Shown: piece after piece, positions 35,895 through 45,015 of the stretch
How positions within the stretch are numbered: position 1 is the first letter of the stretch
How the letters are laid out: every line of letters starts with the position of its first letter
Assembly (NCBI GenBank): GCA_017745595.1
Contig: WMBV01000003.1
Coordinates: forward strand, 1-64,000
From: Bordetella petrii
GTDB taxonomy: Bacteria > Pseudomonadota > Gammaproteobacteria > Burkholderiales > Burkholderiaceae_B
Length of the DNA: 64,000 nt
Reading direction: 5' to 3'
The notes under the pieces: model-generated
Database searches by the model: none
What the model was told of the DNA's origin: nothing
Seen by the model: only the letters and a program-made list of their open reading frames with translations
Position numbers and translations under genes: made by a program

Positions 35895-36392
35895 ATGACG
35901 ACCGATACCACCTACAACGCGTTATTCATCTGCACGGGCAATTCGGCCCGTTCCATCCTCGCTGAAGGCTTGCTCAATGGCTTGGGCAATGGCCGTTTTC
36001 GTGCCTATTCTGCGGGTAGTCATCCCAAGGGCGAAGTTCACCCGTTAGCGTTAGCGACGCTGGAACGACTGCATCTGCCTGCAACGGGCTACCGCAGCAA
36101 AAGCTGGGACGAGTTCGTCGCGCCCGACGCGCCCGTGTTTGATTTCATCTTCACGGTTTGCGACAACGCTGCGGGGGAAGTTTGTCCGATATGGCCGGGC
36201 AAACCGGTATCGGCTCACTGGGGCGTACCAGACCCTGCAGCAGTTGAAGGCCCCGAAGAACAGCAACGCAAAGCCTTTTCCGACACCGCCATGGCGCTTC
36301 GCCGACGCATTGAATTGTTCATCTCATTGCCTTTCCAGCGCCTGGATAGCCTGTCGTTGCAACAAGAGTTGCGCGACATCGGCAAGAAGTGA
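35895..36392 (+). CDS. arsC: Arsenate reductase, LMW-phosphatase (thioredoxin-coupled) type
   Basis: A 165-aa LMW-PTP-fold protein with the P-loop CTGNSARS at residues 13-20 and later FTVCDNAAGEVCPIWPG, which supplies the second and third redox cysteines. It reduces arsenate to arsenite using a Cys relay. It is followed eight bases later by acr3. A second, unrelated arsenate reductase is encoded in the same operon. Confidence 0.9.
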   Translation: MTTDTTYNALFICTGNSARSILAEGLLNGLGNGRFRAYSAGSHPKGEVHPLALATLERLHLPATGYRSKSWDEFVAPDAPVFDFIFTVCDNAAGEVCPIWPGKPVSAHWGVPDPAAVEGPEEQQRKAFSDTAMALRRRIELFISLPFQRLDSLSLQQELRDIGKK

Positions 36393-36399
36393 GGCACTC

Positions 36400-37482
36400 A
36401 TGACCGCAGCGATTGAAACGGCCCGACTCACACCGGTGCCAACGATGAGCGTATTCGAGCGCTATCTGACGGTATGGGTTTTCCTGTGCATTGTCGTGGG
36501 CATTGCGTTGGGGCAATTCGTTCCCGACGTATTCCAGGCCATTGGTCGCATGGAGATCGCCCAGGTCAATCTGCCTGTCGGTATTCTGATCTGGGTCATG
36601 ATCATCCCAATGCTGCTGAAGGTCGACTTCAGCGCATTGGGACAGGTCAAACAACATTGGCGCGGCATTGGCGTCACGCTGTTTATTAACTGGGCAGTCA
36701 AACCGTTTTCGATGGCGTTGCTGGCATGGATCTTTATCCGCCATGTCTTTGCCCAATGGTTGCCTGCAGAACAACTTGACAGCTATGTCGCAGGGCTCAT
36801 TCTGCTAGCTGCTGCTCCCTGCACAGCCATGGTGTTTGTGTGGAGCCGACTGACCGGCGGTGATCCGGTATTCACGCTGTCACAGGTCGCACTGAATGAC
36901 ACCATCATGGTGTTTGCGTTTGCACCCATTGTCGGGTTGCTGCTCGGCCTTTCTGCCATCTCCGTGCCGTGGGACACGTTGTTGGTGTCGGTCGCCCTCT
37001 ACATTGTGGTACCTGTCATCATCGCTCAACTCTGGCGCAAGGCACTGCTGCGCAAGGGCCAAGCAGCCTTTGATCAAGCACTGGAACGCATTGGCCCGCT
37101 ATCTATTGCGGCCTTGCTGCTGACACTGGTGTTGCTGTTTGCCTTCCAGGGGCAAGCCATTCTGCAACAACCGCTGGTCATCGCCATGCTGGCCGTGCCT
37201 ATCCTGATCCAAGTATTTTTCAACTCGGGGCTGGCCTATTGGCTCAACCGCCGCGCAGGTGAAAAACACAACATTGCCTGCCCGTCAGCCTTGATCGGAG
37301 CGAGCAATTTCTTCGAGCTGGCCGTGGCGGCTGCCATCAGCCTGTTTGGTTTTGAATCGGGGGCTGCACTGGCCACCGTGGTCGGCGTGCTGATCGAGGT
37401 ACCCGTCATGCTGCTGGTGGTGCGTATCGTCAACCAAAGCAAGGGCTGGTACGAAGCCAGCGCCAGCGTTTCCCAGAGATAA
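36400..37482 (+). CDS. arsB: Arsenite efflux permease Acr3
   Basis: The ATG at 36400 gives 360 aa with about ten membrane helices, the ACR3 length. The catalytic Cys is in AAAPCTAMVFVWSRLTGGDP, the ACR3 signature. It expels arsenite using the proton gradient. Often named acr3 or arsB; it is not of the ArsB (SwrZ) type. Confidence 0.92.
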   Translation: MTAAIETARLTPVPTMSVFERYLTVWVFLCIVVGIALGQFVPDVFQAIGRMEIAQVNLPVGILIWVMIIPMLLKVDFSALGQVKQHWRGIGVTLFINWAVKPFSMALLAWIFIRHVFAQWLPAEQLDSYVAGLILLAAAPCTAMVFVWSRLTGGDPVFTLSQVALNDTIMVFAFAPIVGLLLGLSAISVPWDTLLVSVALYIVVPVIIAQLWRKALLRKGQAAFDQALERIGPLSIAALLLTLVLLFAFQGQAILQQPLVIAMLAVPILIQVFFNSGLAYWLNRRAGEKHNIACPSALIGASNFFELAVAAAISLFGFESGAALATVVGVLIEVPVMLLVVRIVNQSKGWYEASASVSQR

Positions 37483-37494
37483 GCCGGAACTACT

Positions 37495-37917
37495 ATGAGC
37501 AACATTACGATCTACCATAATCCCGCCTGCGGCACATCCCGCAACACCCTGGCTCTGATTCGCAACAGCGGCGAAGACCCCACGGTCATCGAGTACCTGA
37601 AAACACCGCCTACGCGCGCAACACTGGTCAAGCTGTTGGCCGATGCAGGCTTGAGCGTGCGCGACGTGCTCCGCGAAAAAGGCACACCGTATGCCGAACT
37701 CGGACTAGGCGACCCCAAATGGACCGATGAACAGTTGCTCGATTTTATCGAACAGCACCCTATCCTGATGAACCGCCCTATCGTCGTCACCCCGATGGGC
37801 ACGCGTCTATGCCGCCCATCGGAAATCGTGCTGGACATTCTGCCCCAACCGCAACGTGGTGCGTTCACCAAGGAAGACGGCGAGCCTGTGATTGATGCCG
37901 AGGGTCGTCGTGTCTAA
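37495..37917 (+). CDS. arsC: Arsenate reductase, glutaredoxin-coupled (ArsC) type
   Basis: A 140-aa ArsC with the catalytic Cys in [12 protein letters not shown] (Cys12 or 13) and the Arg triad segments ([24 protein letters not shown]). It reduces arsenate with glutathione and glutaredoxin. Its presence beside the thioredoxin-type enzyme gives the operon two independent electron routes. Confidence 0.92.
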   Translation: MSNITIYHNPACGTSRNTLALIRNSGEDPTVIEYLKTPPTRATLVKLLADAGLSVRDVLREKGTPYAELGLGDPKWTDEQLLDFIEQHPILMNRPIVVTPMGTRLCRPSEIVLDILPQPQRGAFTKEDGEPVIDAEGRRV

Positions 37918-37927
37918 GGCATTGCAG

Positions 37928-38635
37928 ATGGATCTACCCAATATCGGCACGGAATTATTCCAACAGCCCGATACACAGCGGTTATTCACCCCGGCGCGTG
38001 CTACCCATGCCCCGCGCTTTCTGCTGCTCTATGGCTCGCTGCGCGAACGCTCGTATAGTCGCCTGGCCGCCGAAGAAGCCGCGCGCATCCTGCATGTCCT
38101 CGGTGGTGAAACTCGCCTATTCAACCCCTCTGGGCTGCCGCTGGTCGATGATGCGCCCGCCGATCACCCCAAGGTACAGGAGCTACACGAACTCGCGCAG
38201 TGGGCTGAGGGCATGGTGTGGTGCTCGCCCGAACGCCATGGTGCGATGACCGGCCTGATGAAAACCCAGATCGACTGGATACCGCTTTCAGTCGGTGCGG
38301 TACGCCCCACACAAGGCAAGACACTGGCCGTCATGCAGGTATCCGGTGGTTCGCAGTCGTTCAATGCGGTTAATCAGATGCGTGTACTGGGCCGATGGAT
38401 GCGTATGCTGACGATTCCCAATCAATCGTCGGTTGCCAAAGCGTGGCTAGAGTTCGACGAAGCCGGACGCATGAAGCCGTCGGCCTACTACGATCGCATC
38501 GTAGACGTGATGGAAGAACTGATGAAGTTCACGCTGCTGACACGCAATGCCACAACGTATCTAGTGGACCGCTATAGCGAACGTAAGGAAAGTGCCGAGG
38601 AATTAAGCAAGCGCGTGAATCAAAAGAGTATCTGA
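37928..38635 (+). CDS. arsH: ArsH NADPH-dependent flavoprotein
   Basis: The ATG at 37928, with AAGG eight bases ahead, gives 235 aa; in-frame upstream starts within arsC are possible. The flavodoxin-like core has [14 protein letters not shown] (FMN phosphate loop) and [20 protein letters not shown]. ArsH oxidises trivalent organoarsenicals. Last gene of the ars operon. Confidence 0.9.
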   Translation: MDLPNIGTELFQQPDTQRLFTPARATHAPRFLLLYGSLRERSYSRLAAEEAARILHVLGGETRLFNPSGLPLVDDAPADHPKVQELHELAQWAEGMVWCSPERHGAMTGLMKTQIDWIPLSVGAVRPTQGKTLAVMQVSGGSQSFNAVNQMRVLGRWMRMLTIPNQSSVAKAWLEFDEAGRMKPSAYYDRIVDVMEELMKFTLLTRNATTYLVDRYSERKESAEELSKRVNQKSI

Positions 38636-38644
38636 CCGAGAAAA

Positions 38645-38672
38645 GTGGGGCCTGCGTTTCCACGCAAGCCCC
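38645..38672. terminator. Hairpin between arsH and ardB (probably bidirectional)
   Basis: Stem GGGGCCTGCGT (38647-38657) / ACGCAAGCCCC (38662-38672) with one mismatch and loop TTCC. On the minus strand it is followed by ACTTTTC, giving a terminator for ardB; on the plus strand it may end the ars transcript. Confidence 0.65.
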
Positions 38673-38680
38673 AAGATGGA

Positions 38681-39094
38681 TTAGTCAATCAAGCGCATGA
38701 TGGAGCAGCTCTCAGGTAATTCATACGCATACTGGCACAACAAGCGATAGTGCTCAGCCAAATCTTCGTCGGGAAAAGACTCCAGAATTTCATAGATGCC
38801 GAACAATGTCGCCACGATGCCAGCCGTCTCGGACGACACCGTTTCATTCGACCAGTTCAGCGCCCACTGCAAGCGCATGGGTTCAGGGCGATGCGGCGCC
38901 ATGAAATACGCACCGTTCGATACCGCGTAATACTCCCGGTATCCGCCGTTGTAGTCCTGGCACCGTCGGCGCATCCATTCAAATACCGCACGCTCACCAT
39001 AAAAGTAGCTTTGCTCGGTAAAGAGTTTAGGCAAGAAGTTCAGACGAGCCGGACCAGTGATGGCCGAAGCTGTTAAGGAAGTCGTCGTATTCAT
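38681..39094 (-). CDS. Antirestriction protein, ArdB/KlcA family
   Basis: A 137-aa protein matching PF03230-type antirestriction proteins: LPKLFTEQSYFYGERAVFEWM, a GGY-EYY segment with NGAYFMAP, and ETAGIVATLFGI. ArdB/KlcA block type I restriction in the new host without mimicking DNA strongly. Its leader is the third member of the conserved leader family, which fits early expression after transfer. Confidence 0.85.
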   Translation of the reverse strand: MNTTTSLTASAITGPARLNFLPKLFTEQSYFYGERAVFEWMRRRCQDYNGGYREYYAVSNGAYFMAPHRPEPMRLQWALNWSNETVSSETAGIVATLFGIYEILESFPDEDLAEHYRLLCQYAYELPESCSIMRLID

Positions 39095-39273
39095 CGTTTT
39101 CTCCGGTAATCAGAGCGGAATTGCCCTGTCTCCGGGGAACAGGCACGGCGCAGGGCAGGACTCAAGGGGGCACCGGCCTATCGGGCCGCAAGCGCCGCCG
39201 GCGTGCAGCCCTTGAATCCGAGAACGCCGTGACACACTGACCGGAACGGCAAGTCCGCCACCCACCGTCTCGC
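39095..39273 (-). promoter_or_regulatory. Conserved leader, copy C (ardB)
   Basis: The block order matches copies A and B: TCCGGTAATC then GCGGAATTGCCC near the start codon, AGGCACGGCGCAGG, a GGGCCGCAAGCG-type block, CCCTTGA, and CGCCGTGACACACTGACCGG with CGGCAAGTCCGCCACCC. It is the most diverged of the three, but the outer GTGACACACTGAC block is identical to copy A. Confidence 0.7.
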
Positions 39274-39759
39274 TGCCATTTGGTGCAAGTGCGAAGCACG
39301 CGCAGGCCCGAAGCGATAAGTCGGGTCGAAGGTGTCAACCGAGCGCAGCGAGGGAATAGTGGATACCCGCATGGGGCGAAACTCTGCAAGAGGTTCGAAG
39401 CGAAGTGCGGTCCGGCCCTATTGCTTGGCCGCGGATACCTGTTCAGCGGCGCGGCAATTGCAAAGTCTATTTGCTTCGGTATCACGATGGAAACTACCAA
39501 CGTCGCGTTACCGGCAATGTGCCTAATGCGACCATGTGGAGGCTGTCGTTAGGACACTTGAAGCGTTGGGCCAACTTAGTCTTAGACCTGACCGATAGCC
39601 AATAAGTGACCTGGGTATCTGCAACAATTACAGGATTTTGCGGATAGGTCGTCAGGGGTACGAAGAAGGGGAAGGGGCGGCCCTCAGCCGATACGTTAAG
39701 CGCGGCAACAGAGCTAGGAGCCTCTACTGTGTTGATCGCTGGTATGGGCTGATCACTGC
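39274..39759. other. No recognised gene
   Basis: Between the ardB leader and brnA about 490 bases show only weak open frames on both strands. Nothing recognisable was found. Confidence 0.5.
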
Positions 39760-40068
39760 TTACTTTAGTGATGACAGCATTTCCCGTCGCAGAATCGCAT
39801 TGATGCGAGACTGATAGCCTTTGCCTTGCGACCGCAACCATGCTAGGACATCTGAATCAATGCGTACGGTGGTGGACGTCTTGGTCGGCTTATAGAACTT
39901 GCCGCGTTCAGCGGTCTTCCAGAACTCCGCCGTCAACGGAGGGATGTCGCCGTAATCGACATCCTCATCAGCGCGCGTCGACAGCGCGGCCAGTTCGGCT
40001 TTCTGTTTGTCGCTAAGGGGAGGCAGGTTAGCCAGATTTACCTCATGTTTAACGGATTTCTTGCTCAT
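39760..40068 (-). CDS. brnA: BrnA antitoxin
   Basis: The ATG at 40068 gives 102 aa. An N-terminal polar region binds the toxin, and the C terminus (TSTTVRIDSDVLAWLRSQGKGYQSRINAILRR) is the BrnA ribbon-helix-helix. It overlaps the brnT gene by 20 bases. BrnA neutralises BrnT and represses the operon. Confidence 0.88.
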   Translation of the reverse strand: MSKKSVKHEVNLANLPPLSDKQKAELAALSTRADEDVDYGDIPPLTAEFWKTAERGKFYKPTKTSTTVRIDSDVLAWLRSQGKGYQSRINAILRREMLSSLK

Positions 40069-40354
40069 AACGTCGCCTTTCTTTCCTGTCGGCCCGTCTG
40101 GCCGAGATGATGCGGATAACTTCAATGGATTGATTGTCCGCGTTCAGTTCAAGAACGGTATGAGCCACCAGAAGCAGGAGATACCCATCCACCATGCCAA
40201 GCGTCTGCCAGCGTTGCTCGCCTCGTTCCACGCGATCCAGCCCAGTTAACGCCAAAGGGTCGGCAAACACCCGCATCGCGACCTCGAAGCTCACACCGTG
40301 TTTACGTAGGTTGGCTCCCGCCTTGGCAGCATCCCATTCAAACTGCGTGAACAT
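40049..40354 (-). CDS. brnT: BrnT ribonuclease toxin
   Basis: A 101-aa BrnT protein: FEWDAAKAGANLRKHGVSFEVA, then VFADPLAL and the C-terminal RIISARRADRKERRRYE. BrnT is a RelE-fold RNase of type II toxin-antitoxin pairs. Located between ardB and the integrase, the pair probably penalises loss of the element. Confidence 0.9.
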   Translation of the reverse strand: MFTQFEWDAAKAGANLRKHGVSFEVAMRVFADPLALTGLDRVERGEQRWQTLGMVDGYLLLLVAHTVLELNADNQSIEVIRIISARRADRKERRRYEQEIR

Positions 40355-40376
40355 ACTAAAATGTTACTACAAAAAT
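40351..40376 (-). promoter_or_regulatory. Probable brnTA operator/promoter
   Basis: Just upstream of brnT, AACAT-ACTAAA-ATGTT forms a dyad and a second AAAATGTA block follows. The AT-rich dyad at the promoter is where BrnA-BrnT complexes would bind; exact site inferred. Confidence 0.4.
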
Positions 40377-40557
40377 GTATTTCATGCAATGATCTTTCTA
40401 GCTCGTTGGGCTCAAGCACTTCGTTCTGTGCGTCCTCTCGCGTCGGCCCAAATAAGCCCGAGAATCCGCTTGAATACGTTGAACCATGCTGTGCTAAGTG
40501 TGCTTCCTACGGACAGTGCGGCAAGCTAGGTCTACCTGGTAAATAAGGAGGCGTGCC

Positions 40558-40818
40558 ATGCCTGTTCACCATAGACTTGCCATCAGCCCCGCCCCATCGT
40601 CGTCTGACGCTGCGCCTGCGTTCTACCGTCTGCGTGACGTAGTTCGTATTGCCGCGTTGAGTCGGTCAACGGTTTATCGGCGAATCGCCGAAGGCCGTTT
40701 CCCCGCGCCGATTCATTTGGGTGGCCGTGCTTCCGCATGGCCGAGCAACGACTTGCAGGAATGGATTAACAGTCCCGATACTTATCAGGCCGTCAGGCTG
40801 CCCGCTCCGACGCCATAG
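40558..40818 (+). CDS. AlpA-family regulator next to integrase
   Basis: An 86-aa protein whose centre (FYRLRDVVRIAALSRSTVYRRIAEGRFPAPIHLGGRASAWPSNDLQEWI) is an AlpA/HTH_17 domain. AlpA proteins control excision by P4-type integrases. It is convergent with the integrase gene and overlaps its end by 26 bases, so the two transcripts would interfere. Confidence 0.85.
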   Translation: MPVHHRLAISPAPSSSDAAPAFYRLRDVVRIAALSRSTVYRRIAEGRFPAPIHLGGRASAWPSNDLQEWINSPDTYQAVRLPAPTP

Positions 40819-42151
40819 ATTGCTCCTCTCTGGGCAATTGAACTGCCTTGTGTCTGACTTTGAGCCGAGCCGGCTGCGCTTCGGGCGTGATGCCATCTAC
40901 CGGTACGACCTCTTTGCCTGCGGCCAAGTCGTCCAGAAAATCGGACCATTCCTGAATCATCCTGCGTCGCTGCGCGAGAAAAACGGCGCGATCATAGCTA
41001 CCGCCCAGTTCTTCATCTGAGACGTGTGCCAGATGGCGCTCGATTACGTCCTTATCCCATCCCAGGTATTCGCGGATGAGCGTTCGCGCAGTGGCTCGAA
41101 AGCCATGTCCCGTGATCTCCTCCTGAGTGTCGTAACCGAGCGTTCTCAAGGCACTGTTGATGGTGTTGTTGCTCATGTAGCGGCTGCCTTCTGAGCGTTT
41201 TGCCATGCTCCGAAAGATTGGCCCGGTGGGGCCGGTCAGCGGATACAGTTCTTGGAGGATCGCCATCGCTTGATGGGGCAGGGGAGTCAGGTGCGCGGGA
41301 GTCCGGTTATCGCGTTTCATCCATTCGCGCATCTTCATTTTTTCGGGCGGACTGCGCAGCAGCTCCTGCTCGAAATCGACATCCTCCCAGTCGGCCAGCC
41401 GTATCTGGCCGGGTCGTTGAAAGATTAGGGGTGACAGGAGCAGGGCGCTGCGCGTGATGACATGCCCGCTGTATGCCCGAATGTCGATCAACAGTTGAGC
41501 GAGTTTCTTGGGATCGGTGATGGCGGCATAGTGGCGACTACGCGGCGCTGGCAGTCCGCCCGTCCGATTGTTGACGAAGTTCTTGGCCGGCTCCAGGGCG
41601 CCGACATCGACCGCGTGTTGGTAGATATTCTGAACAACTTCGCGGACGCGCTGGGCGGTTTCAAGATGGCCACGCTCTTTGATGCGGTGCAGGCATCGCA
41701 CAATTTCGGTGGGTTGAATGCTGTCGATAGTTAGTTTGCCGACCCAAGGGAAGATGTGCAGTTCTAGATGGCGGATAAGCTTGTTCGCGTAATCATCCGA
41801 CCACACGCGGTCCACTTTGGACTGTGCATGCCATGCACGTGCCATGCGCTCAAATGTGTTGAGCCGGGAAACACGCTCGCGCTCTTCTTCCTGTCGGCGT
41901 GCCTGTTTGGGGTCGATACCACTGGCGCGTTTTTCAGCCTCGGCCCGCGCCTTTTGGCGAGCAGTGGCCAGCGAAACAACGGGGTAGCTGCCGAGTCCGA
42001 GTTTGGTCTTGGTGCCTTGATGTTTGTAGATATAGAGCCAGGTCTTGCCGGATGGGCGTACTCGCAGGTACAGGCCGTCGCTATCGGACAGTAAATATTC
42101 TTTACCGTGCGGCGTGGCGGTTTTGACTTTGACGTCAGTGAGCAGTCCCAT
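40793..42151 (-). CDS. int: Tyrosine integrase, P4/DUF4102 type
   Basis: The ATG at 42151 (MGLLTDVKVKTA) gives 452 aa. The N-terminal DUF4102 arm-binding domain (YLLSDSDGLYLRVRPSGKTW, KLGLGSYPVVSLATARQKA) is followed by a SAM-like core and catalytic domain: Arg in QRPGQIRLADW, HGFRATARTL (HxxR), HLAHVSDEE and the Tyr in GGSYDRAVF. It integrates at the adjacent tRNA-Phe 3' end. Its ribosome binding site lies inside a strong inverted repeat. Confidence 0.92.
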   Translation of the reverse strand: MGLLTDVKVKTATPHGKEYLLSDSDGLYLRVRPSGKTWLYIYKHQGTKTKLGLGSYPVVSLATARQKARAEAEKRASGIDPKQARRQEEERERVSRLNTFERMARAWHAQSKVDRVWSDDYANKLIRHLELHIFPWVGKLTIDSIQPTEIVRCLHRIKERGHLETAQRVREVVQNIYQHAVDVGALEPAKNFVNNRTGGLPAPRSRHYAAITDPKKLAQLLIDIRAYSGHVITRSALLLSPLIFQRPGQIRLADWEDVDFEQELLRSPPEKMKMREWMKRDNRTPAHLTPLPHQAMAILQELYPLTGPTGPIFRSMAKRSEGSRYMSNNTINSALRTLGYDTQEEITGHGFRATARTLIREYLGWDKDVIERHLAHVSDEELGGSYDRAVFLAQRRRMIQEWSDFLDDLAAGKEVVPVDGITPEAQPARLKVRHKAVQLPREEQSMASERAA

Positions 42152-42210
42152 GGGGTCCCCCCAAAATGCGATTTCGACGAAATCATTATGGGGGACCCCG
42201 TAGGGGACCC
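42152..42210 (-). promoter_or_regulatory. Nested inverted repeats covering the integrase ribosome binding site
   Basis: GGGGTCCCCC (42152-42161) and GGGGGACCCC (42190-42199) form a 10-bp inverted repeat touching the int start codon. Between them GATTTCG-A-CGAAATC (42170-42184) is a second, perfect dyad. A third GGGGACCC follows at 42203-42210. On the int transcript the G-rich ribosome binding site pairs with the upstream arm, so translation is probably restrained; the dyads may also bind AlpA or integrase. Confidence 0.65.
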
Positions 42211-42323
42211 GCAAGCTTGGGATTTCTTGAGACGACTATGAACCCAGTGAGTCAGATTTTACCGATAAGCCCTTGGTTTCTAAGGTTTTTTAGGCTTGTT
42301 TGGGACGTTCTGGGGAAAATGAA

Positions 42324-42399
42324 TGGTGGCCTGGGGCGGAATCGAACCACCGACACGCGGATTTTCAATCCGCTGCTCTACCAACTGAGCTACCAGGCC
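42324..42399 (-). tRNA. tRNA-Phe (GAA)
   Basis: A 76-nt minus-strand tRNA with encoded CCA: acceptor GGCCTGG, D-loop AGCTCAGTTGG, anticodon loop ATTGAAAAT with GAA, and T-arm GGTTCGATTCC. Its 3' end lies about 170 bases from the integrase start, the usual arrangement when an element integrates into a tRNA 3' end. The duplicated 3' segment at the other end is not in the window. Confidence 0.95.
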
Positions 42400-42564
42400 A
42401 ACGAAGTCCGCAACTATACACAATTTTCTTGATCCTTGCAGGCAGGACGGCGAAAAGCCGTTGTAACGGCCCTACCCCGGGATTACCCGTAGCGGTATAA
42501 TTTTCATCGACCTAATGTTACAAATGCGCCGTCGTTCGTCTGGCGGCGCTTGTTCCCGCGCCTC

Positions 42565-43839
42565 ATGTCCGTCGCTGTTCTCGCTTTCGGTCTGAATCAC
42601 ACGTCCGCCCCGGTGTCGGTACGTGAACGCGTTTCCATGCCCGTCGACCTGGTGCGGCCGGCCCTGGAAGGCCTGCGTTCGGCCTTTGGCGGCGCGGTGC
42701 GCGAAGCGGCGATCCTGTCCACCTGTAATCGCACCGAAGTCTACTGTGCGGCCGAAGCGCAGGTGGCCGAGCAACTGCCCGCCTGGCTGGCCGACCACAA
42801 CCGCATCGAAGCCGTCGCGCTGAACCCGCACCTGTACCGCCATCACCAAGACGACGCCGTGCGCCATGCCTTCCGCGTGGCCAGCGGGCTCGACTCCATG
42901 GTGCTGGGCGAACCGCAGATCCTGGGGCAAATGAAAGACGCCGTGCGCGCGGCCGGCGAAGCCGGTTCGCTGGGCACGCTGCTGCACCAGTTGTTCCAGC
43001 GCACCTTCTCGGTCGCGAAAGAAGTCCGGTCGCAAACCGCCATCGGCGCGCATTCCGTCTCCATGGCGGCCGCGGCCGTGCGGCTGGCCGAGCGCGTGTT
43101 CGGCAACCTGGACCAGGCCCGCACGCTGTTCATCGGCGCGGGCGAAATGATCGAACTCTGTGCCACGCACTTCGCCGCGCAGCGCCCGCGCAGCATGGTG
43201 GTGGCCAACCGCACCGCCGAACGCGCCGAAACGCTGGCCGGCCGGTTCTCGGCCGGCACCATGAAGCTGGCCGACCTGCCCGAGCGCCTGGCCGAATTCG
43301 ACGTCATCGTGTCCTGTACGGCCAGTTCCCTGCCCATTCTGGGCCTGGGCCTGGTCGAACGCGCCACGCGCCTGCGCCGCCACCGTCCCATGGTCATGAT
43401 CGACCTGGCCGTGCCGCGCGACATCGAACCCGAAGTCGGCCGCCTCGACGACGTCTATCTGTATTCGGTCGACGACCTGGGCCGCCTGGTGCAAAGCGGC
43501 ACCGACGCCCGCCGCGCCGCGGTGGTGCAGGCCGAGGCCATCATCGAAACGCGCGTCCAGGGCTTCATGCACTGGCTGCAGTCGCGCGAAGTGGTGCCCG
43601 TCATCCGCGACCTGCACCAGGCCGCCGAAGACGTGCGCGCCGCCGAACTCGAACGTGCCCGCCGCCTGCTGGCGCGGGGCGAATCGCCCGAAGCCGTGCT
43701 CGACCAGCTGGCGCACGGGCTTACCCAGAAGTACCTGCACGGCCCGCTGGCGGCGCTGAACCGCAGCGAAGGCGACGAACGCAAGCAATTGCTCGCCTGG
43801 ATGCCGCGCCTGTTCCCGGGCCGCGATACGCGCCGTTAG
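42565..43839 (+). CDS. hemA: Glutamyl-tRNA reductase
   Basis: The ATG at 42565 ([16 protein letters not shown]) gives 424 aa. The catalytic Cys is in [34 protein letters not shown] and the NADPH fold ([15 protein letters not shown]) follow, and the C-terminal dimerisation helices end the protein. It makes glutamate-1-semialdehyde from Glu-tRNA for tetrapyrroles. First host gene after the element, followed by a short hairpin and prfA. Confidence 0.96.
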   Translation: MSVAVLAFGLNHTSAPVSVRERVSMPVDLVRPALEGLRSAFGGAVREAAILSTCNRTEVYCAAEAQVAEQLPAWLADHNRIEAVALNPHLYRHHQDDAVRHAFRVASGLDSMVLGEPQILGQMKDAVRAAGEAGSLGTLLHQLFQRTFSVAKEVRSQTAIGAHSVSMAAAAVRLAERVFGNLDQARTLFIGAGEMIELCATHFAAQRPRSMVVANRTAERAETLAGRFSAGTMKLADLPERLAEFDVIVSCTASSLPILGLGLVERATRLRRHRPMVMIDLAVPRDIEPEVGRLDDVYLYSVDDLGRLVQSGTDARRAAVVQAEAIIETRVQGFMHWLQSREVVPVIRDLHQAAEDVRAAELERARRLLARGESPEAVLDQLAHGLTQKYLHGPLAALNRSEGDERKQLLAWMPRLFPGRDTRR

Positions 43840-43854
43840 CGCTGCTGCCTAAAT

Positions 43855-43873
43855 GCCCGCCACCCCGGCGGGC
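43855..43873 (+). terminator. Short hairpin after hemA
   Basis: Stem GCCCGCC / GGCGGGC with loop ACCCC, followed by GTTCGCTTTCC. The weak T content makes partial termination or mRNA processing between hemA and prfA more likely than a full stop. Confidence 0.45.
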
Positions 43874-43932
43874 GTTCGCTTTCCGGGCGCCCGCTTTACG
43901 CCAATCCGCGATTCGTCTTCCTGGTACACCTT

Positions 43933-45015
43933 ATGAAATCTTCCATGCGCAGCCGGCTGGAACAGCTGTCCCACCGTTTGATCGAGGTCGATGCCCTGCT
44001 GGCCGAGCCCGACACCGCTGCCGACATGGAGCGCTTTCGCAAGCTGTCGCGCGAACGCGCCGAACTCGAGCCCGTGGTGTTGGCGTTCGCGCAGTTCACG
44101 CGCACCGAAGACGACCTGGCCACCGCGCAGGAAATGCTGGCCGACCCCGACATGAGGGCGATGGCCGAAGACGAGATCAAGACCGGCCGCGAACGGCTGG
44201 AAACGCTCGAATCCGAGCTGCAGCTGCTGTTGCTGCCGCGCGATCCCAACGACGGCCGCAGCCTGTTCCTGGAAATCCGCGCGGGCACGGGCGGCGACGA
44301 AAGCGCGCTGTTCTCGGGCGACCTGCTGCGCATGTATTCGCGCTATGCCGAACAGCGCGGCTGGCGCGTCGAGCTGATGTCCGAAAGCCCGTCCGAACTG
44401 GGCGGCTATAAAGAAGTGATCGCGCGCATCGACGGCGATGGCGCCTATGGCCGGCTGAAATTCGAGTCGGGGGCGCACCGGGTGCAGCGCGTGCCGGCCA
44501 CCGAGGCGCAGGGCCGCATCCATACGTCGGCCTGCACGGTGGCGGTGATGCCCGAGGCCGATGCCATGGGCGAAATCATCATCAACCCGGCCGACCTGCG
44601 CATCGACACGTTCCGCGCCAGCGGGGCGGGCGGGCAGCACATCAACAAAACGGATTCGGCCGTGCGCATTACGCACCTGCCCACCGGCCTGGTGGTGGAA
44701 TGCCAGGACGACCGTTCCCAGCATCGCAACAAAGACAAGGCCATGCAGGTGCTGGCCGCGCGCCTGAAAGACCGGGAAACGCGCGAACGCCAAAGCAAAG
44801 AGGCGGCCGAGCGCAAAAGCCTGGTGGGTACGGGCGACCGGTCCGAGCGCATCCGCACCTACAATTTCCCGCAGGGGCGGGTTACCGACCATCGCATCAA
44901 CCTGACGTTGTACAAGCTGCAGCAGATCATGGAAGGCGATCTTGAAGAACTGACCGGCGCCCTGATCGCCGAACACCAGGCCGAGCAGTTGGCGGCGCTG
45001 GGGGATGATATCTGA
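43933..45015 (+). CDS. prfA: Peptide chain release factor 1
   Basis: A 360-aa RF1, standard length. The GGQ peptidyl-hydrolase motif is in [15 protein letters not shown], modified by the neighbouring PrmC; the PAT codon-recognition segment is in [10 protein letters not shown]. It releases proteins at UAA and UAG. It overlaps prmC by 11 bases, so release factor and its methylase are made together. Confidence 0.97.
   Translation: MKSSMRSRLEQLSHRLIEVDALLAEPDTAADMERFRKLSRERAELEPVVLAFAQFTRTEDDLATAQEMLADPDMRAMAEDEIKTGRERLETLESELQLLLLPRDPNDGRSLFLEIRAGTGGDESALFSGDLLRMYSRYAEQRGWRVELMSESPSELGGYKEVIARIDGDGAYGRLKFESGAHRVQRVPATEAQGRIHTSACTVAVMPEADAMGEIIINPADLRIDTFRASGAGGQHINKTDSAVRITHLPTGLVVECQDDRSQHRNKDKAMQVLAARLKDRETRERQSKEAAERKSLVGTGDRSERIRTYNFPQGRVTDHRINLTLYKLQQIMEGDLEELTGALIAEHQAEQLAALGDDI

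Noticed and set aside
42472-43788. Long minus-strand open frame opposite hemA
   Set aside because: It is a high-GC shadow of hemA; the translation is low-complexity and His/Gln/Arg-rich with no domain.
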